This document shows positions 1 to 7,393 of a stretch of 64,000 nt of DNA, piece by piece. The position numbers were made by a program, and so were the translations under genes. Under the pieces are notes generated by a model. It had not been told where the DNA came from. It saw only the letters and a list, made by a program, of their open reading frames with translations, and did not search any database. Within the stretch, counting starts at the first letter, position 1; each line of letters begins with the position of its first letter. This DNA comes from Chryseobacterium soldanellicola (lineage in GTDB: Bacteria > Bacteroidota > Bacteroidia > Flavobacteriales > Weeksellaceae). Location: the NCBI RefSeq assembly GCF_900100115.1, contig NZ_FNKL01000004.1, positions 496,001 to 560,000 of the forward strand. The letters run 5' to 3'.

Positions 1-2
1 GA

Positions 3-1400
3 AATAATAAAGATGTAGTAGATATGATTACCACTGTTGGTCAGCAGTCTTCAGGATTTGGGAGTGCACAGGCTACGATCTATCAGTCTGAAATTCAGGT
101 AATCTTAACCGATAAATCTGAACGTGCTGAAAGTACAGACATCATCGCTGCAAAAATGAAGCGTGATCTTGAAGAAAAATTCACAGGAGTTGAGTTTAAA
201 ACAGCACCGATCGGATTAATGGGGGCAGATAACGCACCGATTGAAATGGTCGTAACAGCTGCCGACAACGAAACAGCAACAAAAGAAGCGACAAGAATCT
301 TAGAATTATTGAAAAAAGTTCCGGGATCTGTAGATGCTGAATTATCGACAGATACAGGAAGTCCTGAAGTAAGAGTAAATATCGACCGTGATAAAATGGC
401 TTCTTTAGGCTTAAATCTTTCAAGTGTAGGACAGACGATGCAGACCGCATTCAACGGAAATACAGACGGAAAATACAGAGCCGGAGAATACGAATATGAT
501 ATCAACATCCGCCTTTCTGACAACAACAGAAAATCGATTGATGATGTTAAAAACTTAATCTTTACAAATCCTGCGGGTGAGCAGGTCCGTTTGAGTCAGT
601 TTGCGAATGTAGATATGAGCTCGGGACCGAGTTTGCTGCAGCGTAGAGATAAAGCGCCTTCTGTAAAAGTATTGTCAAAAGTGGTAGGTCGTCCTGTAGG
701 AGACGTTGCCAACGAATGGTCTGCTCAGTTTATGAACAGCGACAAAAAACCGGCAGGGGTAAATTATATGTGGGGCGGTGATATGGAAAACCAGGAAGAA
801 GGTTTCGGTACGTTGGGAATTGCTTTATTGGCTGCTATCGTATTGGTTTACCTGGTAATGGTTTCCTTGTATGACAGTTTTGTGTATCCTTTTGTGGTAT
901 TGTTCTCAATTCCGTTGGCGATGATCGGGGTAATGGTAATCCTTGCCTTAACAGCCAATTCACTGAACATCTTTACCATGTTGGGGATGATCATGTTGAT
1001 TGGTTTGGTTGCGAAAAACGCGATTTTGATCGTCGATTTTACGAATTCGAGAAAAGCAGCGGGAGCGAACACTCACGATGCATTGGTTCAGGCTAACCAT
1101 GCGCGTCTTCGTCCAATCTTAATGACAACGATTGCGATGATCTTCGGGATGCTTCCGATCGCTTTGGCAAGTGGAGCAGGAGCGGAGATGAACAAAGGTC
1201 TGGCTTGGGTAATCATCGGTGGTTTGACTTCATCGTTATTCCTTACATTGATTATCGTACCGGTAGTTTATTCAATCTTTGATTCAATCTTAAGAAGAGT
1301 AAAAGGTGGAGAAAAAATCGATTACGCTGCAGAAATGAAAGCCGATTATAAACATAGAGAACTAAGTGAAGACGGTTACACACCGAAACATTTAGATTAA
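3..1400 (+). CDS. RND efflux pump inner-membrane subunit (AcrB-type), 5' truncated
   Basis: C-terminal part of a proton-driven tripartite drug exporter of the inner membrane. The reading frame is open to the window edge, so the first ATG at 24 is internal. Visible are the periplasmic porter and docking region (about residues 1-250), then the second membrane half with helices around LLAAIVLVYLVMVSL, FSIPLAMIGVMVILAL and GMIMLIGLVAKNAILIVDF. NAILIVDF and the following RPILMTT segment are hallmarks of the HAE1/AcrB family. The usual length is about 1050 residues, so more than half lies upstream. A strong terminator follows at once, making it the last gene of its operon. The substrate cannot be inferred. 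Confidence 0.93.
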   Translation, partial: NNKDVVDMITTVGQQSSGFGSAQATIYQSEIQVILTDKSERAESTDIIAAKMKRDLEEKFTGVEFKTAPIGLMGADNAPIEMVVTAADNETATKEATRILELLKKVPGSVDAELSTDTGSPEVRVNIDRDKMASLGLNLSSVGQTMQTAFNGNTDGKYRAGEYEYDINIRLSDNNRKSIDDVKNLIFTNPAGEQVRLSQFANVDMSSGPSLLQRRDKAPSVKVLSKVVGRPVGDVANEWSAQFMNSDKKPAGVNYMWGGDMENQEEGFGTLGIALLAAIVLVYLVMVSLYDSFVYPFVVLFSIPLAMIGVMVILALTANSLNIFTMLGMIMLIGLVAKNAILIVDFTNSRKAAGANTHDALVQANHARLRPILMTTIAMIFGMLPIALASGAGAEMNKGLAWVIIGGLTSSLFLTLIIVPVVYSIFDSILRRVKGGEKIDYAAEMKADYKHRELSEDGYTPKHLD

Positions 1401-1421
1401 TATAACAACCTTAATTAACCG

Positions 1422-1452
1422 AAAAGCGTATCAGAAATGATGCGCTTTTTTT
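1422..1452 (+). terminator. Intrinsic terminator after the RND pump gene
   Basis: A 12-bp stem (1422-1433 with 1438-1449, one G-U pair) closes a GAAA tetraloop and runs into a T tract to 1452. It lies 21 nt after the stop codon. Confidence 0.85.
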
Positions 1453-1540
1453 GTCATTGCGATGAGCAAAGCGAAGAAGCAATCTCAAAGATAAGCAGGA
1501 TCTTTGTCATCCCGTAGGGGATCTAGGCGCGAATCTTTAA
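1453..1540. repeat. Dispersed intergenic repeat, GAGCAAAGCGAAG type
   Basis: The rest of the 1400-1653 gap holds a sequence with the word TGAGCAAAGCGAAG (1463-1476), which recurs exactly at 16450-16463; a related TGAATGAAGTGAA sequence lies at 30391-30403. Around 1510-1525 a short inverted segment (CCCGTAGGGG) is present. Short non-coding elements of this look are common between genes in Chryseobacterium. No ORF or RNA gene is evident. Confidence 0.5.
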
Positions 1541-1602
1541 AAAAACTTTGCGCTCTTTGCATAAATTATTAAATATTAAATTAAAGCTTAAAGCCAATAA
1601 AA

Positions 1603-1631
1603 AAAGCTTCCGGAACAAACTGAAAGCCTTT
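1603..1631 (-). terminator. Terminator for the J-domain/KTSC gene
   Basis: Read on the minus strand, a 9-bp stem with one bulge (1622-1631 with 1603-1611) is followed by a run of T. It lies 22 nt beyond the stop of the minus-strand gene at 1653. Confidence 0.6.
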
Positions 1632-1652
1632 ATTTATTTTTATTGGAAAAAA

Positions 1653-2099
1653 TTACTCAGCCATTGCTTCACCAGCCTTTCTGTAAATAAAACTTCCATA
1701 AATATGTCTTCTTGCAAAACGGCTTGGAGAGTCAGAATTTACCATTTTTATGTAGGTATTCCTTGGAACACCGATATATTCGTACATATTTCCGTTTAAA
1801 TGCTGAACTTTCAACACCGATTTTTCAAGATAAAAATCCTGAATATTAGATTTTGTGATCGTTTCAGTATATTCTTCTTTATATTTTTCCTGCGTTTCTT
1901 CGTTGATGCTCACTAAAAAATGGTAAGCTTCAATAATAGATTTGCTTTTTTCTTCTGCTTCCAGTTTGCCGGCTTCATCATTGATGAATTTATCAGGATG
2001 CGTATCTTTCATCGTATTCCTGTAAATTGTTTTTAATTCCTTTAATGTAACGGTTTTATCAACCCCAAGAAGCTTTCTGTGCTCACCAACTCTTTTCAT
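1653..2099 (-). CDS. J-domain protein with C-terminal KTSC domain
   Basis: Protein of 148 residues. Residues about 5-65 form a J-domain with the diagnostic HPDK loop (THPDKF), which in DnaJ-type proteins stimulates the ATPase of an Hsp70. Residues about 85-142 resemble the KTSC domain, with the pattern YEYIGVP...Y...S.S...F...I.G.F.YRK; KTSC is named after lysyl-tRNA synthetase C-terminal extensions and may bind nucleic acid. It is soluble, with no signal peptide. A TACTTTTG box at 2125-2132 (minus) sits 25 nt upstream of the ATG. No partner gene is nearby. The fusion suggests recruitment of DnaK to a nucleic-acid-bound client, but that is inference. Confidence 0.8.
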   Translation of the reverse strand: MKRVGEHRKLLGVDKTVTLKELKTIYRNTMKDTHPDKFINDEAGKLEAEEKSKSIIEAYHFLVSINEETQEKYKEEYTETITKSNIQDFYLEKSVLKVQHLNGNMYEYIGVPRNTYIKMVNSDSPSRFARRHIYGSFIYRKAGEAMAE

Positions 2100-2124
2100 A
2101 CTATATAATCCTTATTTCGCGGTG

Positions 2125-2132
2125 CAAAAGTA
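2125..2132 (-). promoter_or_regulatory. -7 promoter box (TACTTTTG) of the J-domain gene
   Basis: Matches the Bacteroidetes -7 consensus TAnnTTTG upstream of the minus-strand gene starting at 2099. No TTG is found at the expected -33 distance. Confidence 0.45.
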
Positions 2133-2230
2133 AGCTTTTTAATTGAAAAAATTGTAAGTTATTCAGTATTAATTTATTTGGCGATAATTATTTACAATTT
2201 ATTGTTTAAAAAACTGAACGTCTAAAGCTC

Positions 2231-2812
2231 TTAATCCAATCTTTCCTGTTGAATATAAGTCAATGTTGAACCTTTGATGAAATCTTCCAGCGAAGTTTCT
2301 TTTGTCGCACTTTTATTCGTAAGCTCAATTAGATATAGAATTGAATTATTTCCTAATTTATTGTCTTTATAGTTAATTTTAAACACTTTGGTTCTGGGAA
2401 TTGAGCTCAGAGCAGTGATTTCCGTTGCATTGCTCAGCTTTACATTATTTACATCAAAACTTGCACGGGGATCTTTTTGAAGCTTCAAAAATCTTTTTTG
2501 AGTTTTATCTGTCGTTTCATCTAAAAATTTCTGCATCTGATAATCTGTAAAAAGCTGTGGATAAAGCAAACCTTCTTTTAATAACTGACCAGTAATTTTA
2601 TCGGTTTTATCATAGGAGAAAAACTTGTTACTGAACTGAACCTCAGTATCTGTAGCGGTTATTTTTCCGTCAAATCTTTTGTGGTTTTTCTTTTTGTATT
2701 CATTTTTGAATTGCTCGATAGCAGCTTTCTCTTTTGTGCTCATCATTTTGCCTTTCTGAGCAAAAATAGATGTTGATAAGAATAAAATAATTAATGAATA
2801 TAGTAGTTTCAT
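2231..2812 (-). CDS. Secreted hypothetical protein
   Basis: Not a family I recognise. 193 residues with a clear Sec signal peptide: positive start MKLL, hydrophobic core, cleavage after IFAQ near residue 19. The mature part is lysine-rich and strongly charged, with no cysteine and no lipobox, so it is probably periplasmic or exported. A hydrophilic segment (about 25-60) is followed by an alpha/beta-looking part with FKINYKDN...SILYLIEL, which suggests a strand pair. It is 34 nt downstream of the Nudix gene on the same strand and may share its transcript. Confidence 0.6.
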   Translation of the reverse strand: MKLLYSLIILFLSTSIFAQKGKMMSTKEKAAIEQFKNEYKKKNHKRFDGKITATDTEVQFSNKFFSYDKTDKITGQLLKEGLLYPQLFTDYQMQKFLDETTDKTQKRFLKLQKDPRASFDVNNVKLSNATEITALSSIPRTKVFKINYKDNKLGNNSILYLIELTNKSATKETSLEDFIKGSTLTYIQQERLD

Positions 2813-2846
2813 AGTGTTCTGATTTTAATTAACTTATTTTTAAACT

Positions 2847-3428
2847 TTAAAGAATATTTTTAAGTCGGAGATGCTGAAGAAGCATAATCGTTTTTGCATC
2901 CTTGATTTCTCCTGAATCAATCATCGTAAGAGCTTCATCGAATGGAAGTTCCAGTACTTCAATATTCTCTCCTTCATCATCAAGTCCGCCACCGTCTGCG
3001 ATTTTCATTTCGGTTGAATATTCAGCAATAAAAAAATGAAGAATTTCAGTCACAGAACCGGGCGACATATAAGCTTCGTATATTTTTTCGACTTTAGAAA
3101 TCCTGTATCCTGTTTCCTCTTCAGTTTCCCTTTTTATGCATTCTTCGGGATTATCATTGTCTAATAAACCGGCGCAAGCCTCAATCAGCATTCCTGTAGA
3201 ATTTCCATTAATGAAAGTGGGAAGCCGGAATTGTCTCGTTAAAATTACCGTATTGGAATTTTTATTATAAAGTAAAATTACAGCGCCATTTCCTCTGTCG
3301 TAGGCTTCTCTGCTTTGTTTTTCAACTGTTCCGTCTTTTTTTTGAATATTGAAAGTTACTTTTTTTAAAACATACCAGTTGTCGGATAAAATTTCTGTCT
3401 TTTCAATATTTACGTTTATATTTTGCAT
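2847..3428 (-). CDS. nudK: Nudix hydrolase, NudK-like (GDP-mannose pyrophosphatase)
   Basis: 193 residues, the length of the NudK family, which hydrolyses GDP-mannose and related NDP-sugars to NMP and sugar phosphate with Mg2+. The Nudix box lies at about 87-108 with the metal-binding core RETEEETGY (R100-Y108). The family-specific stretch YMSPGSVTEILHFFIAEY follows, then the acidic GGGLDDEGENIEVLELPF segment typical of NudK. The first Nudix-box glutamate (the E of GX5E) is replaced by N93; the REXXEE metal ligands are intact, so activity is still expected. A neighbouring SDR gene lies 34 nt upstream. Confidence 0.82.
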   Translation of the reverse strand: MQNINVNIEKTEILSDNWYVLKKVTFNIQKKDGTVEKQSREAYDRGNGAVILLYNKNSNTVILTRQFRLPTFINGNSTGMLIEACAGLLDNDNPEECIKRETEEETGYRISKVEKIYEAYMSPGSVTEILHFFIAEYSTEMKIADGGGLDDEGENIEVLELPFDEALTMIDSGEIKDAKTIMLLQHLRLKNIL

Positions 3429-3462
3429 AGATTTTACAATCTTGATTAAATTTTTAGCTAAA

Positions 3463-4368
3463 TTAATTGTTAAGCAAATCTTCCAAAGCTTTTTTCAATT
3501 CAGGAAACTCAAACTGAAAACCTTCTTTACGGATTTTTTCCGAAGAAGCCCTTGAACCCTCCAGCAAAGCGCTTGCCAATTCTCCGAAAATTAATTTTAA
3601 AACAAAAGCGGGTACATTCGGCATGAATAATGGTTTTTTGAGAACTTCAGCGATTTTCTTTGTTAAATTTTCATTCGTTGTATGCTCGGGAGCAACGGCA
3701 TTGTAGGCTCCATGGATATGAGGATTTTTTAAAGCAAATTCGTAAATCGAACAAATATCTTTAACATGAATCCAAGGCATATATTGTTTTCCGCTTCCTA
3801 AAGGTGAGCCGATGTAGTTTTTTATAGTTGGGATCATCTTTTTTAAAGCACCGTCTTTCTCCGAAAGTACAACCGCAGTTCGGATTTTTACCACTCTTTC
3901 AGCAAGATTCTGCTCTTTAAAATCATCTGCAGCTCTTTCCCATAAAACGACAACTTCACTTAAAAAATCATTTCCCGGAAGATCGCTTTCAGTAAAAATT
4001 TTCTCCGTAGTTTTAGTTCCATAGAAATTAATTCCTGATGCAGAAATGAAAGATTTTAGCGTAATATTTTTCTTTCTTAATGTATTTAATAAAAGTTTTG
4101 CCGAATCTACACGACTTGAAATCAATTCCTTTTTTCTTTCATCGGTCCAGCGTTTTTCTGAAATATTGGCTCCTGCCAAATGAATTATATGAGAAACATT
4201 TTCAAAAGCCGCTTCGTCTACGGTTTGATTTTTAATATCCCATTCATAATCGTTTTCACGTTTTTTCTTGCGGGTTAAAAACCTGACAGTATAATCATTC
4301 TGAATTTTTTTTAATAATTCATGAGCGATCATTCCGCTGGCTCCTGTGATGACAACAACTTCTTTCAT
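3463..4368 (-). CDS. TIGR01777-family epimerase-like SDR protein
   Basis: 301 residues, an extended short-chain dehydrogenase. The N-terminal Rossmann motif TGASGMIA (about 8-15) is followed by HLAGANI, in which LAGA replaces the usual LAA. The catalytic YxxxK tyrosine is not in the usual place; FYGTKTTEK near residue 115 is the equivalent region. The end (VPAFVLKLIFGELASALLEGSRASSEKI) is the DUF1731 tail that defines the TIGR01777/YfcH family, whose substrate is unknown. Cytoplasmic. Confidence 0.85.
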   Translation of the reverse strand: MKEVVVITGASGMIAHELLKKIQNDYTVRFLTRKKKRENDYEWDIKNQTVDEAAFENVSHIIHLAGANISEKRWTDERKKELISSRVDSAKLLLNTLRKKNITLKSFISASGINFYGTKTTEKIFTESDLPGNDFLSEVVVLWERAADDFKEQNLAERVVKIRTAVVLSEKDGALKKMIPTIKNYIGSPLGSGKQYMPWIHVKDICSIYEFALKNPHIHGAYNAVAPEHTTNENLTKKIAEVLKKPLFMPNVPAFVLKLIFGELASALLEGSRASSEKIRKEGFQFEFPELKKALEDLLNN

Positions 4369-4394
4369 GTTAATAATTTTAAGTTTAATCTGTA

Positions 4395-4739
4395 TTATAA
4401 TTGATTTTTTACAATCAATACAAAATCATCTTCCAGAAGTTTATAGCCGTGATCATAAATAAATTTGTATTCAGAGCCATTTTTATAAACCTTCAGATTC
4501 GTGAAATAATCAAAATCAAAACCCAAGCCATCGAGCTTAGATTTGGAGATTTTAGTTTTTCCGTCAACATTTATCTCGTTTAAAATCCTGTAATTTTTAC
4601 GGAGTTTGTTGTTAACATTCCGCATCAGATTACTGGAATCTTTATTCTGCTTATTATTATAGGCATTCCGGCAGGCGTCATTGCAGAATTTTTTGTCTGA
4701 CCGACCGATAATTTTTTCGCCACATTCTAGACAATTCAT
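4395..4739 (-). CDS. Small zinc-ribbon protein (DUF2116-like)
   Basis: 114 residues. The N-terminus is a compact treble-clef-like zinc finger with four cysteines: C4 and C7 (CLEC), then C19 and C23 (CNDAC). DUF2116-type zinc ribbons look like this. The remainder is basic and then forms a mixed alpha/beta tail ending FVLIVKNQL. Small zinc ribbons of this type usually act in nucleic-acid or protein contacts; the target is not known. It lies 26 nt after the SDR start and 6 nt before the HPP stop, so probably in the same minus-strand unit. Confidence 0.65.
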   Translation of the reverse strand: MNCLECGEKIIGRSDKKFCNDACRNAYNNKQNKDSSNLMRNVNNKLRKNYRILNEINVDGKTKISKSKLDGLGFDFDYFTNLKVYKNGSEYKFIYDHGYKLLEDDFVLIVKNQL

Positions 4740-4745
4740 AATTTT

Positions 4746-5348
4746 TTACTTTTTCATTTTGTGTGTATGTTTGTGTTTTTTCTTTATCAAATTTTTTAAT
4801 CTGCTATGAGTAGGATAGCTTCTGTTGGATGTAATATTGTTAAAAAACAAGGCTGTAATTAATAAAATAATACATCCCGACAATACCGGTGAAACAACAT
4901 ACCAATATCCCAATTCCGGAATTTTACCCACAGAGCTTACGGCAATCAGAGCTGTTGCACCGCCGGGAGGGTGTAAAGTTTTCGTGTACTGCATTAAAAC
5001 AATAGAAAAAGCTACAGCCAAAGGTGCAGAAAGCCAAATAATATCCGGGACAATTTTATAAACGGTAACGCCGACAAGCGCGGAAATAACATGACCGCCG
5101 ATCAGATTTCTGGGCTGTGCCAGCGGGCTTTGGATCGCCCCGTAAATCAAAACACTGGAGGCTCCGAAAGAACCGATCAGAAAGATATTTTCTAATTGTA
5201 AAAGCTGATGAGACTGTATAAATGCAATAATCCCGATTCCGAAAAATGCACCCAAAAACGACCAGAAATGTTCTTTATAATCAACCAGCGTTTCCTTGTA
5301 AATCACATATTTTGAAACTCTGAACATTCTTTTTATCGTCTTCCTCAT
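4746..5348 (-). CDS. HPP-family integral membrane protein
   Basis: 200 residues with about five hydrophobic segments after a short basic N-terminus. The family signature LHPPGGATAL is near residue 126. HPP proteins are inner-membrane proteins; some plant and cyanobacterial members transport nitrite, but most are uncharacterised. The C-terminus is a lysine/histidine-rich tail (KKKHKHTHKMKK) that could bind metal or simply face the cytoplasm. Its ATG directly abuts the stop codon of the arginase-family gene, which implies translational coupling. Confidence 0.82.
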   Translation of the reverse strand: MRKTIKRMFRVSKYVIYKETLVDYKEHFWSFLGAFFGIGIIAFIQSHQLLQLENIFLIGSFGASSVLIYGAIQSPLAQPRNLIGGHVISALVGVTVYKIVPDIIWLSAPLAVAFSIVLMQYTKTLHPPGGATALIAVSSVGKIPELGYWYVVSPVLSGCIILLITALFFNNITSNRSYPTHSRLKNLIKKKHKHTHKMKK

Positions 5349-6251
5349 TTAGTCTTCATTATTTATTATCTGAATTAAATTTTCAATAAATGGTTTGGTA
5401 TAATCACCATTTTTATCATAGTCAGAATCCAAGATCGTGATTTCGATTCCGAAACATTTTTCGTTATTTAACAAAGGCAGTAGAATTTCTTTCAAATCGT
5501 TATAATCAATGCCGTCTTCCATTCTACTGTCAACGCAGGGCATAATTTCGTCCTTTAAAACATCAACATCAAAATGAATGAAAAAACCATCAAGTTTTTT
5601 TTCTTTGATTAAATATAAAAAATCTTCGGAAGTTTTTCTGAAACCATTTTTTCTTAATCTATAAAGATCGAAATAATGGATTCCGGAGTTTAAAATTTGC
5701 CCAACATATTCACGATCATCAATTTCTGCATTTCCGACACAGAAAATATTTTCTTCCTTAAAATAAGGTCTAAGACTTTCAATATTTGTCAGTTTTTCAT
5801 GACCTAAACCTGCAACAATCGCAAGATCCATTCCTGCCACACCACCGCTTGTGGAAAGTTGGGGAGGGATGTAATCTGTGTGCCCGTCGAGGTAAAATAA
5901 ACCATAGTTTCCCAGCTTTTTGAGTGCAACTGCATTTCCGATAAGGATACTGCAGTCGCCACCGAGAATAATGTTGAAGATATTTTGATTAAAATTTTTC
6001 AGAATAATTTCAGATTGCTTTTTAGCGTATTCAATAATTTTATCAGCATTTTTTACGCCAGTTTCTGCATCAAAATCCATTGCATATTCCGGAGCTTCAA
6101 GTCTGAAAATATTTTTCGGATTAATTTTTTTATGAAAGTCAAATTTTCTGAACCAGTCTGGAAGTTTTTTTACTCCAGGCTCTGTTTCATGTTCTTTTTT
6201 TGTAAGTCCCAGATTAATAGGGAATTCAAAAATGTTTATTGGTCTTTTCAT
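5349..6251 (-). CDS. Arginase/agmatinase/formimidoylglutamase-family hydrolase
   Basis: Binuclear-manganese ureohydrolase, about 300 residues. The metal-ligand motifs are in order: GGDCS, YLDGHTDY and HFDVDVL, with EITILDSDYD at the end. I place the start at the ATG at 6251 (MKRPINIFEF), because the longer frame back to 6293 runs through a good promoter: TATATTTG at 6266-6273 with TTG 17 nt upstream. The family removes guanidino or formimino groups; whether the substrate is arginine, agmatine or formiminoglutamate is not decided by these motifs. An arginine-using role would fit the cyanophycin genes 5 kb away, but that link is inference. Confidence 0.82.
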   Translation of the reverse strand: MKRPINIFEFPINLGLTKKEHETEPGVKKLPDWFRKFDFHKKINPKNIFRLEAPEYAMDFDAETGVKNADKIIEYAKKQSEIILKNFNQNIFNIILGGDCSILIGNAVALKKLGNYGLFYLDGHTDYIPPQLSTSGGVAGMDLAIVAGLGHEKLTNIESLRPYFKEENIFCVGNAEIDDREYVGQILNSGIHYFDLYRLRKNGFRKTSEDFLYLIKEKKLDGFFIHFDVDVLKDEIMPCVDSRMEDGIDYNDLKEILLPLLNNEKCFGIEITILDSDYDKNGDYTKPFIENLIQIINNED

Positions 6252-6265
6252 AAAATTACAATAAT

Positions 6266-6293
6266 CAAATATACTAAAAATATCCGATTTCAA
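6266..6293 (-). promoter_or_regulatory. Promoter of the arginase-family gene (TTG-N17-TATATTTG)
   Basis: Minus-strand -7 box TATATTTG at 6266-6273 and -33 TTG at 6291-6293, spaced 17 nt. The predicted transcript starts about 8 nt before the ATG at 6251, which supports that start. Confidence 0.6.
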
Positions 6294-6423
6294 ACGACTA
6301 CAAACGGATTTAAATAGTTTTCTCCCGACTCCGGCTACTTAAATCCCCAATCTTTGTAACAGAGATTTGAGAAAAAAGTGAGCGTCTCTTATCTGAATTA
6401 TTAAACAATTAAATTAAAAAATT

Positions 6424-6756
6424 ATGTCACTAAGAAACAAGGTAACATTAATAGGTTACACAGGAAAAGAAGTTGAAATAGTAAACTTTGAAAGCGGAAG
6501 TGTGAAAGCAAGCGTATCGTTGGCGACAAGCGATCATTACACCAATGCAAAAGGGGAGAAAGTAGAAGAAACACAATGGCACAATTTAATTGCTTTTGGA
6601 AAAACCGCGGAAATTTTTCAGAAATATGTTTCCAAAGGAAAAGAAATTGCCATCGAAGGGAAATTAACCTATAGATCTTACGACGATAAAGACGGCGTAA
6701 AAAGATATATTACAGAGATTAAGGTAGATGAAATTCTGCTTTTGGGAGGTAAATAA
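6424..6756 (+). CDS. ssb: Single-stranded DNA-binding protein, short form without acidic tail
   Basis: 110 residues forming a complete SSB OB-fold: MSLRNKVTLIGYTG, then the WHNLIAFGKTAEIFQKYVSKGKEIAIEGKL core with its family GK and EG positions. It stops right after the fold (EILLLGGK), so the acidic C-terminal tip that recruits repair and replication proteins in housekeeping SSB is absent. That marks it as a secondary SSB rather than the essential one. It lies 14 nt ahead of the HRDC gene and is probably co-transcribed with it. Confidence 0.92.
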   Translation: MSLRNKVTLIGYTGKEVEIVNFESGSVKASVSLATSDHYTNAKGEKVEETQWHNLIAFGKTAEIFQKYVSKGKEIAIEGKLTYRSYDDKDGVKRYITEIKVDEILLLGGK

Positions 6757-6770
6757 AGGTAAAAACACAA

Positions 6771-7235
6771 ATGATGAAAGTAAAAGTTTTTAAAATAAGA
6801 TTGCCGGAAGAATTTCTATATCAGGATCAGAAAACATTAGATAATTTCCTTGAATACAATGAAATTATAAAAGTGGAAACGGCTTTTGTAAACAATGAAA
6901 ATTATTGGTCTGTAGTCCTGTATTTTGATGAATTGAAACCTATACAAAATGCAAATATTACCGTTAAAGAGCCCAAAAATGCAAAATATTCGGCGGAAAA
7001 TGACATTTTAAATAATGATGAAATTAAAATTCTGGAAGCCTTAAAACTCTGGAGATCAGAAAAAGCAAAGGAACAAAATCTGCCAACATATTTTATCGCA
7101 ACCAACAAAGAACTGGCTTCTGTTGCAAAATATAAGCCAGCCAAAAAAGAAGAACTGCTGGATATCAAAGGTTTTGGAAAGCATAAAATTGAAAATTATG
7201 GTGAAGAAATTTTAGAAATCCTGGAAAGCATTTAG
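6771..7235 (+). CDS. HRDC domain protein
   Basis: 154 residues. The C-terminal half (about 80-152) is an HRDC helical domain: LEALKLWRSEKAKEQNLPTY, then ELASVAKYKPAKKEELLDIKGFGKHKIENYGEEIL, including the KGFG turn. HRDC domains occur in RecQ helicases and RNase D and bind nucleic acid. The first 75 residues are an alpha/beta segment I do not recognise. The same architecture, without helicase or nuclease, recurs in Bacteroidetes. Two adjacent ATGs (6771 and 6774) are both possible starts. Coupling to a short SSB suggests a DNA or RNA transaction. Confidence 0.8.
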   Translation: MMKVKVFKIRLPEEFLYQDQKTLDNFLEYNEIIKVETAFVNNENYWSVVLYFDELKPIQNANITVKEPKNAKYSAENDILNNDEIKILEALKLWRSEKAKEQNLPTYFIATNKELASVAKYKPAKKEELLDIKGFGKHKIENYGEEILEILESI

Positions 7236-7289
7236 ATTAAATTTTCATAGAAGCTAAATAAACACAAATGATTGAATAAAAATCAATCA

Positions 7290-7320
7290 AAAGCTGGAGA
7301 AATATTTCTTCAGCTTTATT
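7290..7320 (+). terminator. Hairpin terminator after the ssb-HRDC pair
   Basis: 14-bp stem, 7290-7303 with 7304-7317 (one G-U pair), followed by a short T-rich stretch. The T tract is weak, so termination may be partial. Confidence 0.6.
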
Positions 7321-7347
7321 GATGTATCAAAAGTCTTTTCAATTCAC

Positions 7348-7355
7348 TATTTTTG
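7348..7355 (+). promoter_or_regulatory. -7 promoter box (TATTTTTG) of hisS
   Basis: TAnnTTTG match 38 nt before the hisS ATG; no TTG at the expected -33 position. A heptad-periodic stretch lies between it and the gene. Confidence 0.45.
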
Positions 7356-7360
7356 CAATA

Positions 7361-7388
7361 CTTATCAATTAATTATCATTTATCAATA
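7361..7388. repeat. Heptad-periodic intergenic stretch (4 units)
   Basis: Four 7-bp units related to ATCATTT/ATCAATA in phase, in the 5' leader of hisS. Same class as the arrays at 11289, 21512, 37224, 44558, 47653 and 59299. Confidence 0.4.
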
Positions 7389-7393
7389 TAAAA

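Noticed and set aside
24..1400. Start of the RND gene at the ATG at 24
   Set aside because: The frame is open to the window edge and the family is over 1000 residues; the ATG is internal.
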